Positions 13,201 to 24,477 of a DNA stretch of 64,000 bases are shown in pieces. A program made the position numbers and the translations under genes. Each line of letters starts with the position of its first letter. Position 1 is the stretch's first letter. This stretch comes from Vanilla planifolia (lineage: Eukaryota > Streptophyta > Magnoliopsida > Asparagales > Orchidaceae), in the NCBI GenBank assembly GCA_023846275.1, contig CM043865.1, positions 9,722,068-9,786,067 on the forward strand. The letters run 5' to 3'. The notes below the pieces were generated by a model that was not told where the DNA came from, searched no databases, and saw nothing but the letters and a program-made list of their open reading frames with translations.

Positions 13201-14318
13201 GATATTATTTTATTGGCACAGGAATCGATTGAAACTTTAAATAGAAGGATGAGAGGAAATAAATATATGACTAAGCTTTATCTTAAGAGTGTGTTTAACT
13301 ACCCATCAATAGAATTTTTAAGTAAGGTTCTTACATAATTCAACTTTAAATAAAAATTTATTAAGATAATAAAAATATTCTTTGAAGCACCTTGAATTTG
13401 TTCATAATAAATGGCACGCCAAACAATTATTTTTAAGTATCATAGGGCTCAGGCAAGGAAATCTAATCTCACATTTACTTTTTCATTCTTTCTATGAAAA
13501 TTTTAGGTTAAGGGTTAAACAAGCTCATCAATCAAGAGAAAGTTATGCTCAACCTAGATTTTATTTAATTATATCTCATTTAAGTCATATAAAATATATA
13601 ATAATCATTAAAAGATGGGATTTAAAATCAATCTCAAATATTTACAATATTTTGGTAAACTTCCAAAGAACATGCAGCCTTCACATCAATCACCTCAAAA
13701 GAAAAACATTAATAACAACAAAATGAATATAAATAAAGTAAAAAAAATTAGTTAGAGGCTCAATTTTCAAATAAAAAAACTCCGTATGATAATCTTGGGT
13801 AGCCCTCTTTTCATTAATGAATAAAAAACTATATATTTTTAATACCAAATTGACAAAATCAACAAGAAAGTAATAGATTAAAAGACATTACTTATACGAG
13901 GTAGACTTATTCTTATAAAACATGTGCTTGCCTCAATACCTATATGCTCTTTGATGGCAACAAATCTTTCTCTCATTATGTTGTAGAGAATTAAGAGAAG
14001 CATGAATAGTTTTTTATAGAGTAATTCTAAAAGCAATCATAAGTGTCATTGGACCAAATGAGAGAAACTCAACCTACTAATTGAGGAGAATATATTATGT
14101 CTAAAAAAACTAGAAGAATTAATGTCAATATTTTTAGCAAAATTTAATTGAAAATTGCTCTCAAATTATTTAATATGGATAAGCTTCATCAAAGCAAAAT
14201 ACATGACATTAGGTAGAAAATGCAACATATCTGACACTTGAAAAAGTGTGGAAAAAACAAAACCAATGGTCTTACATCATGGTGAGTTTTCTAATGTGAT
14301 GGAATACAGCTGTTGGAT
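10300..14318 (+). mobile_element. near-complete LINE (non-LTR retrotransposon), ORF1 and ORF2 both broken
   Basis: The plus strand carries the two proteins of a plant L1-type LINE in order, each cut by stops and frameshifts. ORF1 (about 10.6-11.0 kb) shows the gag-like DUF4283 block, including GFLDHSHVLIRF and the LALVWVSMEHLSNHFSNK stretch, then a 'RP.V.RVC..VDL' block. ORF2 begins with the endonuclease (about 11.65-12.35 kb), with the GDFN motif at 12054-12065 inside VEGDFNVIISLDKYKG and a LDRMLVNQ stretch near 12.23 kb. The reverse transcriptase follows in three frames: LILIPKNEK (about 13.0 kb), SPKKMSFVKGKKNMDIILLAQ (13155-13220) and the GLRQGNLISHLLF box (about 13445-13485). The 3' part of ORF2 is seen to about 14.2 kb (CHWTK, IFLAKFN). 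The YxDD box was not found. Three open frames (12834-13118, 13108-13338, 13382-13726) are pieces of this one protein. Confidence 0.92.
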
Positions 14319-14830
14319 TTTTTTTTTTGAAGAGGATATAATATCTATTATATCAAGGCAAATGCCAAATTACAAAAGGACCCTCAAGGGGGATCGAAAG
14401 TGAAATCAGATAATATGAGGTCAAGCACGGGCTTCGGAATAGGGTCCTCAAGGCCCCAGACAAAGTCGTTAGAGCACGCAGCCCGAGCATCCCAATCAGT
14501 AGGCTTGTTCCCGTCTCTGAGAATGTGTAAAAAGCTAATGGCCTCAAGACTCGAAGCGTACTGGATGGTAGCAGCAAAGACACCCGATCCTGGGGGTAAA
14601 GACCTCAATTCGCGTACCTCCTGAATGGCCATCATAGAGTCAGATTGGAGTTCCACAGCCCGATGCAGGGGAAGAAGATCCCTAATCATGTCAAGCACCA
14701 TAAGCAAAGCCTGGGTCTCCATCATGTCAACAGCCTGGGACAACAACCGTTTACCAGCCACCAGGAGAGGTCTACCCAAACAATCCCGCACAACCACCCC
14801 CAACCCGGCCACCGAATACAGCTGTTGGAT
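14302..14830 (-). mobile_element. second 5'-truncated LINE fragment (RNase H-like end) with 17-bp target-site duplication
   Basis: A 495-bp insert (14319-14813) is bounded by perfect copies of gaatacagctgttggat (14302-14318 and 14814-14830). It starts with a T run, the complement of a poly(A) tail, so the element lies on the minus strand. An open frame from the right end of the insert down to the stop at 14384 encodes a LINE C-terminal RNase H-like domain. It reads GLGVVVRDCLGRPLL, then the acidic ELQSDSMMAIQE stretch, then NKPTDWDARAACSNDFVWG, and ends SDFTFDPP-stop. Codon use is GC-richer and more intact than the LINE it sits beside, so it inserted later. Plus-strand open frames here are shadows. 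Confidence 0.95.
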
Positions 14831-15143
14831 GCTCACAATAAATTGTAATATCAATAATTAGTATGCTTGGGAAGTAATTAGAAGCAATGGCTTCAATTAA
14901 ATTCCAAGCATAAAATCTAGAACTTAAAATATCTATTGAAAATCTTTATTTTGATATAAAGAACATTCAATAGATTACTATCATTCCTTGAGAATTAAAA
15001 AAAAAATCTAGCTTTCATATAGTCTCTAAGTGCTCGCATTGCTCAAATGAAGATTCAACAGATGATGCATTTGTAAGTTATGATAAAGCACGTAAAGTAT
15101 GGTCTACCTTCCAAAGCAAGTTACACATTCAATACACTATGAT
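14831..15143. other. spacer right of the LINE insertion
   Basis: AT-rich. It may be the worn 3' remainder of the 10.3-14.3 kb LINE, but no motif is left to prove it. Confidence 0.4.
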
Positions 15144-15180
15144 AATTGGGATAACTAATTGATTATTAGTTATCCCAATT
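15144..15180. repeat. perfect 16-bp inverted repeat, 5-nt loop
   Basis: aattgggataactaat (15144-15159) and its exact complement (15165-15180) are separated by 5 nt. It could be a tiny MITE core or a small hairpin. There is no neighbouring gene for it to act on. Confidence 0.9.
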
Positions 15181-18100
15181 CATGAGAAAAATAGTTATTT
15201 AATTTTCTTATCTTTTGGTTCTTAGTTGCCTCTTTTACTTTCTTGTTTTTATCTTTAATTTTCTATAGAATATATACCATAATTTATCAATACTTGCTAA
15301 TATTTGTAATCATAAAGTTTTAAAAAATTCTCAACTTTGTTTTAAGATTTCTTTTCTTTTATCATTCCTCAAAGTTGCATCTTTCTGATATCAAAAATAC
15401 TTGTAAACATAACTACCAAGAGTCCTTAAGGTCATTTTAAAATTTTACTTAAAATATTATTCATTTCATTTTTAACATATTATCTATTTCTCTTACTATA
15501 TTATATATCAAACTCAACATATGGTATGTTCTTCTCATTTTCACTATACATAAGTGCAACTAGACAAATTGTACATTAACCCTACATACCCCTCTAATTG
15601 GCTTAATGTTTAGCATATTAACTTTAGTATACAGTATGTTAAGCTTAATGCACTATACATTAAATATCGAATGCATGATCTACAACCCTCAAAGTCTTGT
15701 GCTCCATAAACTAAATTATATGATATACTGAAAAATAACATATCGTTTGAATTTTTAGAGAAATAGAGAGACAGTAGTTTTTCTTGTTCCTTCACTTAAG
15801 TGTACTATACATTAATAAATAACATGATATATGTTTCTCTTGAGAAGATAATTAGATGTGAGTTTTTAAATGGTATATTGTCATTGACTCTTAGTATATA
15901 GTATGTATAGGCCCAATATATGATATTTTAGACTTTTACATATAGTATGTGAAAGTTAAAAAATAAATTGTACTTTTCCAAAACTTAATTGATTCCTTTC
16001 CAAATCTCAAATTATACCTCAAGAAACTAAAAGATATCTTCTAAGCATGTGAAAGAAGAGAAAACTCTAAATAAATCATAGCTTTTTCACTTCTTTTGCT
16101 TTGATTCAAGGTTCCAACTCTTAATGACTTCTCTTCTTTTATAGAGTTCTCATATGAGGTTACATGTAGCTTCATGTGCTTCTAATGGTCCTTAGTTGAT
16201 TTCATATCTCCCTTTCTACCAACTCTTCTCACCATTTTCCTCTCAAACTCTTTTGTTCTCTTCCTCCATTCTTATGCACTTTTACACAGCCTAATGAGTT
16301 GCAAGAAAAGGGTAACTTATGATTTATAACAATAAAAAGATTAAACATTTAATAATTTTTTCTTTATAGCCTTTACAAACTTCATGAAAAATTAATATAT
16401 CTTTCAAAAATTAAAGACAACATTGGCATGCTTTTAAAATTCTAATATAACTGCCAACAACATAACATATTTTTTAGATGCATCAAAATATAATAATTTC
16501 TTCAAGATCTTCAAAATTAACACCCAAGATTGATTACACAAATATAAACATATTTTATAATCAAATAATTTGATCTTATTACTTATTTTGTTAATTATAA
16601 ATAAATCTTTTAAAGGTCTAATTGAGAACATGCAAAACGTCTCCTAATATTTTGATTCTAATTCTAAGGACTTAAAGGTGTGCTTATTTTATTACTTTTG
16701 CCTTTATTCATTGTTGGAAGATTTTTTTTTTTTTTTTTTGTTGATAATTTTAGTTTTGTTATCTCCAATCTAATCTATAACTAAAACTTTCTTTTCATTT
16801 TTATATTTTTATAATTTTTCAAAAACTCTTAATAAAATATTTTTTTTTATCATATTTTATAAATCTAAAGTTAGTATTAAGATAAACCCAATATTATTTT
16901 ATTTTTGTTTTGTATATTTATATTTAAAAACAAAGTAGGTAGGCATTTAACTATATCATGAAACTCTTGGAAAAGGATATATCAATCTAAACGTAATAAT
17001 ATTAACAAAGATGAATTATGCTTGCTTTTTTGTTTATTATTTCAATCAATACATTATCATAATAATTTAATTGCTTTTTTTAGATTGGTTGCTTTCTTAC
17101 TCGTCACCTCACACTAATCACTGTTATTGTCATTTCTCTTCCATTCCAATCTCTTTGTCGCAAACCGGCAGCCTTTGCTGGCCGTGGTTTAGCTAAGCTT
17201 GAAGATGCTATCCTTATCCGAACTTGACCTTTAAGATTAACGTTTGTTTCTAACTTATCAACATTTTTTTTAATTTCAATTTGAAAAATGCAATGCTTTG
17301 CCGAGTAGTTCATATTTTTTTATTCGTGTAAAATTTATTTATTTTTTTAAATAAATATATATATATAAGCCAACTACTCAATTATGGTGTCCACATCTGT
17401 CGGGTAATTCTGGGAATTCTATTGTGCACTTGGCAGGCGTGTTTGAAAATAGCTTTTTAAAAGCACTTTATTAACAAAGTCTTAAAAAGATTCAATTTGA
17501 AAGTAGGCATGCTGCTCTTTCTTACAAGGGATTGAATCATTATTAATTTGTTGCAATTTTTTTAAAATGTAATCTGTGCTCAAAAAGAACATTTTTTATT
17601 CAAAAAATATAAAAATATTATAAATATACCTTTAAAATTATTATTAATAATAATATTGTCCTCCATACATTAAATAATTTAATATTTGTTAGCAGTTATA
17701 TTACATAAATGAAGCAAATTCTACTAAAAACTGAATCATTCATGTTAAATAATGAATGGACTGTTTGTTTTTTTTTTTTTTATTTCACTTGTAGATTTTT
17801 TAAGTATTACAACTATGACTGCATTTTTAAGTGTTAATTTCACTGAATTTTTTTTCTTGGAAATTATATTACTTCTTTTGTTGTGACTTTAAAATATTAA
17901 TTATATGCTTTCGGGTATAAATTAAGTTTTGATTCATTGAATGGAAATTGAAATAATCCTAATTTATTCTTAAAATTCCGATTCATATTATAAAGACATA
18001 ATTATTTTGTGAAACTATATTATTTATTTTGATAAATACTACTAATCAATTTGTTTGCAAAAAAAATGTGTGAATTAATGAGAAGATAAAGGTTAAACTA

Positions 18101-18950
18101 ATTAGTCACATGCTACATTATAATATAATTATAGATTTACTTTAAAAGAAATGAAGACTAGTCAAATCCTTTGTTGATTAACTTTTGCAACTCTTGTTAA
18201 GCTTAATTTAAAAACCAAGTCTTCGATTCTTGAATGGAGCTTTAAAGTCATGTTTAATCCACTTAGATAATTAGACTTCAATTTTCAAAAAAGCACAAAC
18301 ACGAACAAAATGCATGGTTAAAAAAAGGTGTGCGACTAATTTATCTTAACATAAAAATGCAACAATATCAAATTAGTATTATATATTTCCATTATTTGAA
18401 AACATGACTTATAATAATACATTATGATTTTGCAAGAATAACTATGATAGATAAAATAAGAATGTTTTATAAAAATTACAAAATAACCTTAAAGGTCAAT
18501 TTTTAGTAGTGTCACATTAGTCAAGTGTTATTTTAATTGATTAAATATGTTGGGTTATGGAGTTTGTTCATTAATTGTCTTCCAAGTTCTCCTAAATCCT
18601 CATAAAAACATACTAATGTTGGTGAGAAATGAAAAACATCAAAAGACTTGGTATGTTGACTCGACTGTCTTGCTCTCAGCCCTTCATTACAAAATTCATT
18701 TTTAAAATCACAACAACAAAAATAAAATGTGAATGATAAATAAACTAAAGAAGATAGAAAGACAAAAATAGTTTTTACTTAAAATATCTATTTTCTTCTC
18801 AAAAAATACAATTTCTTTTCCTAAGATATAATTTTCTTCTAAAAGATTTTTTTATTTCATTCATCTTTCTTCTCTTATTTATAAATTTGATATAATATTT
18901 TATTATAAAATATATATTATTTAATTTATTTATGAGCATTTAACAAAGAA
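15181..18950. other. intergenic, no gene supported
   Basis: AT-rich throughout. One short patch at 17095-17235 is GC-richer and reads 'CRKPAAFAGRGLAKLEDA' on the plus strand. It looks like an exon crumb, but I cannot assign it to a family and no splice sites or continuation were found. Confidence 0.45.
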
Positions 18951-18959
18951 ATTTATTAT

Positions 18960-19335
18960 CATAAAAATCTACACTACAAGACCCCATCTGCTCGCTCTTA
19001 TGCACATGCACAGACATTCATACCCTTATTATTGTTCACCGTGTGAACGATGCCAATTTATTGTTCACATGTGCAAACGAGTACACGATCCACACAGTGG
19101 TGTAGTTATACCTACCACACATGTCGACCTTGTGTAGCACTAGCTATAGCCATATGCGAACACAAGATGCATGTTTGTGGTGGGTATATCCACCATGTCA
19201 CGTGTGGCAATATCATGTTACTATGCACATTAGGCACACACAAAAATCCCACACATCGCACCTTCCCACACGCGCACTATAATGCACATGCAACGAGCGT
19301 CCACACGTGGTTTTGCCTCATTGCATTGCTAGATG
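18960..19335. other. CAC/GTG-rich block of unusual composition
   Basis: Within AT-rich DNA this block is dense in cacac, gtgtg, gcacat and ttcac words, including near-palindromes such as gttcaccgtgtgaac. The 107-codon open frame across it (19050-19373) is low-complexity and Cys/His-rich by composition alone, so it is not called a gene. A similar block lies at 32740-33050. Both may be pieces of one LTR or other non-coding repeat. Confidence 0.5.
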
Positions 19336-19379
19336 ATTTTTCTTTTTTTTTTCTACTCTTTATTCTCTCTTAATCATGA

Positions 19380-20900
19380 ATTTTTTTATGAATGAACAAA
19401 CAAACAATTGATCTTCTAATTATATATGAAAGTTATGAAAATATTATAAACTATAAACATAAAATCTCTTCATGAAACCATTAATGGAATTCAAGATTCA
19501 AATCTTATAAACATCATTTTAGATTGCACAAAATGGATTTTTTGAGTGTTTTCTCATTGATGGATCAACATCATTTTGTTTTCCCATTGTAGATTACTTG
19601 TTACAAAAAGACAAATTTCATCTTATAAGATGATTATTTGAAGGATTACAATGACATAAGAGTCGTTATCCAACTATGCCATCTCTTATAAATCTCTTAA
19701 TAGGCTTATTTTGCCAAATTAATTATCCCATCCTATATATATTGGGACAATGTTATAGAAATTTTTAGAAGGCATCAATACTCTTTTAAGTACTATGATT
19801 GTAAGCAAATTATTATAAAATTTGATTAGTTATTAATTAGATTGATATTGTTGAGAATCTTTAAGAAAATATTATCATATTTCATTCAAAACTAAGATCA
19901 ACCTCAATGAGTTAATTATTTTATATATTTATAAGGAGATTATTTAAAGATAAAATGAAAATCAAGACAATCTAAAAGTTGATATAATCTCCTTTAAAAT
20001 TGAGATTTTTATCGTCTTCAGAAATTAATCCTCAAATCAAAAACAATATGGTGGTCCCAAGGATGTGATTGATAAAACAACAATGTTGGCCTCCAACTTA
20101 AAGACTTTGATTTAATATTTCAAATAAATGAATTTGAAAAATATATTTAATGTTAGAGATACAAGAAAGTATTATGAAAGTTCTATATATTTTTGATGAT
20201 TTTGAGGTTGAAACGAAAAAAAAAAAAAAAACAGATTTGAAAGTAATTAAATTTTGTAAACAAAGTCAATGGATAATCCAACTTTTTATGTATTATTTGA
20301 ATTACAAAGGTTATATGTGAATGTTATTTTTTAATAATAAATTACATTATATTAAAATAATGATACTTATAATTTTTGAAATGATCTTTGATTTTTTATC
20401 CATATGGCACTCATAAATTTACTTTAATTATATTAAAATTGGACAGCATTTATTTATAGTTTTTAATTCAATTTTTTGTAAGTTTAATAAAATTATTTTA
20501 AAATTATGAAAATTTTTCTTCTTTATAAGTGCTGTCCAATTTCAAACATAAATCAATTTCTTTCAAAATACTCTTATATTTTAATTGATTTTAAGTATTT
20601 TATAGAAATCTTTAAAAAAAATCAAATAGATTTGTAATTCTATTTTTAATTTTCTTTATTTAATATTACAATTAACTTAATATAAAAAAAATATAACTTA
20701 ATTTATACTTATAATGTTAACATCTTATTTTTTTCAAATACAAATATAGTTAATGTGAATTTAAACATAATATTCAAACTATGAAAATTAGCCAAAATCA
20801 TATAAAAATCGAAATCAAAACTTGAAAGTTTTGTTTTTTATTTTACTTTAAACAACACTAACATAAAAAAATGTTATAAATCGCGTTGTACATTTATTAT
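19380..20900. other. AT-rich spacer upstream of the CCCH gene
   Basis: No coding potential recognised. It contains the inverted repeat at 20436-20542. Confidence 0.5.
20436..20542. repeat. 107-bp element with 18-bp terminal inverted repeats
   Basis: aaattggacagcatttat (20436-20453) faces ataagtgctgtccaattt (20525-20542), complementary at 17 of 18 positions. The size and AT-rich interior fit a small MITE. No clear target-site duplication was seen at the edges. Confidence 0.6.
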
Positions 20901-21664
20901 TCTGATTAAAAATCCTACACGTTACAACCCCTCCCGCCCGCGTTCCATACGTCAGAACACCAACAAAGCGCACCTCTTAAACTCACCGCAAAACTCCTGG
21001 TAAATTTGGAATACTCTTTAATTAAAAGCCAGTATGGGTGAAGACAATTGCTCTCTAATTATTAATTTGTACTAATCTTTGAAGCTAATCCATCATGTGC
21101 TTCCTTGTTCGCTGATATTTATTAGTTAAAACCTTTATTTTAATACGAGATACCACAAATGGCTTCCTGTTTAAAGGGCTTAACGGATGTAACATCACCT
21201 TTCCCTAATCATCTCTCGGCTGAGGTTAGGGAAAGTAGCATTCATTGATCCGAGGGAGGAGAGAACAGAAGGCTTTAGGTGGAGAAGGGCAAAAAGGACC
21301 TATTTGAAGAGCTGGAGATCTTTACACACTCCATTCTCTGCTTAGTTTCTCCAGCCGGAACTGTAGACAGGATAACCGGAGGCGGCGTTTCGATAAAGAA
21401 GGCAACTTTTTTTTTTATTTTATATTTCTCTTCCTTGGCTTTTGCGCGCCTCTTTGCTTGACTTGTTACCTTTTGATGGTTGCAGAGGGAAAGCAGGGAG
21501 GAGGCTGAGGAGAAAAAGGATTTCGTTTGCTTCCCCTTGCTTTCCCTTTTATTGATACGTCAAAAAGGCACGGATAAAGCTTTCATGAGCTCCATCTCGT
21601 CCCTCGTTCAGTGGATAGCAAGAAAAAGAAGAAAGCCGAGATCTTGAGGTGTTTTTTTTCCATC
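20901..21664 (+). promoter_or_regulatory. promoter and 5' leader of the CCCH/RRM gene
   Basis: GC content rises from about 20920. An ACGTCA core (20949-20954), a binding core for bZIP factors, lies in the GC-rich start of the block. The leader is pyrimidine- and purine-tract-rich. A leader intron ending at the cag before 21487 is possible, but its donor is unclear. No convincing TATA box was found and the transcription start is unknown. Confidence 0.5.
21585..21647 (+). CDS. candidate upstream ORF, 20 codons
   Basis: ATG at 21585 opens a 20-codon frame ending in TGA at 21645-21647, 17 nt before the main start codon at 21665. The peptide is Ser-rich at its start and strongly basic at its end (ARKRRKPRS). 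It is in a different frame from the main protein. If the mRNA leader includes it, ribosomes must pass or reinitiate after it. Whether it is conserved is unknown. Confidence 0.35.
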   Translation: MSSISSLVQWIARKRRKPRS

Positions 21665-24221
21665 ATGGACGCGTACGAGGCAACTAAAATCGTGTTTTCC
21701 AGGATACAGAGTTTAGATCCAGAGAACGCGGCCAAGATCATGGGGCTTTTGTTGATGCAAGACCACGGGGAGGAGATGATCCGCTTGGCCTTCGGTCCCG
21801 AATCCCTCCTACGTTCCGTCGTCCTCAGAGCTAGGAAAGAGCTCGGCGTCGTCCCTATTTCGGCTCCCCATGGTCCCTCTCTGCCGCCGCTGGCGAAGAC
21901 TACTCTCCACCTCCCTCGCCAGAACTCTGCCTCGCGCCTTTTGGCCCGGCCGCCAGCGCTTGCCGTCTCGTCCCCTTCCTCATGGGCTCCGCCCTCCCCG
22001 TTTTCCCGTACTATTGACGAAACCCAGCTTGGTGACGAGTTCATCGATGAACTCCAGCTCCGCGAACAGCTTTCCTTCCTCAACGATCCGGTCGGACCAA
22101 AGACAGCTGCCACCTCCGCCGCCGAAATCCTTTACCCGGAGGAGTGCCGTAGTCCTACAGGCAACGAATTATTCGCGTACAGGACAGGCTGGAGCGTGAC
22201 GGCGAACGGTGGAGCTCAACGGCGGAGCTTCTCTATCTCCGACCTCTATCTCGAAGCTGATCAGACAGGAATTAGTTGGAAGCCTTGCCTCTACTTCGCG
22301 CGGGGTTACTGCAAAAACGGCAGTAGCTGTCGTTTTCTGCACGGTTTATCCGACGATTTGCCTGGCGCCTCCGCCGGAAAGATCGACGCGGTGGCAGACC
22401 AGGATTTGCTTCTTCGGTCGAACAGCCAGCGGCTAATGGTGTCTGCTACTTCTGCGTTTCCGCACTCGCCCACCTCATCTTTACCAGCTCAGTTGCCTTC
22501 GCTTAATGGCAAATGCATGAACTTTCTTATCCAACAACAGCAATGTGAGAGCCAAAGGTGACACCTTTTCCACAAAACAAAGGTCTTTACCATCCTTCCT
22601 TTCTCTTGTACATTATATTAAAAGATGAGATTTTTATCTACTTTACAGGGCGGCCGCCGCCGCCGCCACCGCCGCGGCTGCTACTGCTTCACTAGTGTTA
22701 GGTGCCGAAGACTCATATAATAGGTTCATGGGTCGGTCAAGGTTGGAAAGGTATGATCTCTCTGGCATGGTGAACCCTGGTTCGAGGCAGATCTACTTAA
22801 CCTTCCCTGCCGATAGCACTTTCCGGGAGGAAGACGTGTCCAACTACTTCAAGTTCGTTTCTTTCTTATTCCTCTGTTCGCATTTCATTTTTTACTTGAC
22901 TCAGAATTACTGGCTTTGTGCTGGCAGCATCTACGGGCCTGTTCAAGACGTGCGGATCCCGTACCAGCAGAAGAGGATGTTCGGCTTCGTCACCTTCGTC
23001 TACCCAGAGACCGTAAAGCTCATTCTCGCCAAGGGAAACCCTCACTTTGTCTGTGACGCCCGAGTTCTCGTCAAACCCTACAAGGAGAAGGGAAAGATCC
23101 CCGAAAAGTACAGGTACTCCGTTTTACACTCTTTATCTCGCTCCCTACCCAAAACATCTGACGAACGTTCGAATTCTTCTTCCTTTCTTTCGTCCTGTCG
23201 AACAGGAAACAGCAGAGTGATAGAATGGATTTCTCGGGTTGTGGCACTCCAACCGTGCTGGACTCCAGCGAAATTTATGACCTTAAACAACTTGGTGAGT
23301 ACAAACGAAGCTCACTCTTCTCCAATGCTTCTTCAATTCCTCGCTTTTTTATAACATGGTTAGTTCCTTGGTTAGTTTCAGGAGCAAGAGAGCGTTACGC
23401 AGGCAGCAACCAGGATGCTCTGCTTACCTGGAAGCTTGATGATCAACAAGAGCTGAAGGAGGCCATTGAGCTTCAACAGCGGCGATTCATTGGTCTTCAG
23501 CTACTTAATCTTAAGATGAACTCGCCCACGGCCCCCTCAGCCGCCGTCCCTTCTCCTTCTCCACTTCGAGCCGCTGCTGCCGCCGCCACTCGTGCTTTTG
23601 CCGTTTTGGAAACCGGTACTAAAATTTGATGGTATTTTAGTTATTACGGTAGAATTAATGGTGGGCGAGAAAGGAAAACAAGAATTATTTTGGATTCTTT
23701 CTTTTCTGTAAATAGAAAAGAGCCCGAGAAGTGCATCTCCCGCTGCCGCTGCTGCCGTTGCACTTCCAGACAACGAGGTGACGAGTACCAAAGACGCTAT
23801 CGATTTCCAAGAAAGGTAATCCAAGTTTAAAGTTCAGAAGAGAAACAGAACGTTTCGACAGCATGTGTATTACTTGCTTTTTTTTTTAAATCCTCAGCGC
23901 GGAGCCCGATCTACCCGACAGCCCATTTGCGTCTGCCTTCACCTACGGCAACTCATTCTCCTTGACGATGGAAGCCGACTCAGGTCCGGCGCTGGCCACC
24001 TCTTCTGCTTCTTCTGCCCTTCATTCCTCAACTCTGCTTCCGTCCACTTCTACTCTGGATAGCATGGCCTCCTTCAACTCTTGCTTCTTCCAAATTCCCA
24101 GGTTTCAATCCAATGTTTCAAACCCATCTTCCTCGAAAAACAAAAAAAAATCCTCAGCTTGGTTATTGGAAAACAAATGTGTTTTTTCAGGTTCTCCGGC
24201 GCAGGCGCGGTAGGTCTCTGA
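21665..24221 (+). CDS. CCCH zinc finger and RRM domain protein (plant AtC3H46/OsC3H53-like family)
   Basis: Predicted RNA-binding regulator of 646 residues. Coding exons: 21665-22557, 22649-22852, 22928-23113, 23206-23294, 23382-23615, 23716-23815, 23898-24101, 24191-24221. All introns are GT-AG and short (75-100 bp), and the exons sum to 1941 nt with consistent phase. The N terminus [20 protein letters not shown] is the conserved start of this family, which fixes the start codon; no in-frame ATG precedes it. The single CCCH finger is C208-x7-C216-x5-C222-x3-H226. An Ala-rich tract (299-310) opens exon 2. The RRM spans about 343-418, with RNP2 IYLTFP (345-350) and RNP1 KRMFGFVTF (381-389). 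A Gln/Glu-rich helical segment ([18 protein letters not shown]) follows. The C-terminal PDSPFAS and [12 protein letters not shown] motifs are also family hallmarks, the last joined across the final intron. It converges with the KORRIGAN gene. RNA targets are unknown. Confidence 0.95.
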
Positions 24222-24471
24222 AGCGGAGAACTGCGCAAGCTGGCTTCTCTCCTTGCAACAAAAGTTGGTAGCTTAACAGTCTTTTTCCATTAAACAATTG
24301 CAATGGCAACTCATCCCACATTCCCGTAAATAGTTGTCGTTGCTCCGTCGCAGGGAAAGCGAGTAGTTAGCATTGTTTTATCTTTTCACTTTTCTTAGAG
24401 AAGCCATGATTGAGCAGAACTGGGGCCCATCCTCCACCGAGCTAAAGTTGAAAGCTTGAGGATGTAAGAGA

Positions 24472-24477
24472 AATAAA
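24472..24477 (+). promoter_or_regulatory. probable poly(A) signal of the CCCH gene
   Basis: AATAAA, 251 nt after the stop codon, in a 3' region otherwise free of good candidates. Plant signals are loose, so this is only a likely site. Confidence 0.5.

Noticed and set aside
14400..14861. Plus-strand open frames of 67-78 codons
   Set aside because: They are antisense shadows of the minus-strand LINE RNase H-like frame.
19050..19373. 107-codon Cys/His-rich frame
   Set aside because: The content reflects CAC/TGT-rich composition; there is no regular spacing of metal-binding residues and no exon context.
21583..22113. 176-codon minus-strand frame opposite CCCH exon 1
   Set aside because: It is complementary to a well-supported exon, and the protein has no recognisable feature.
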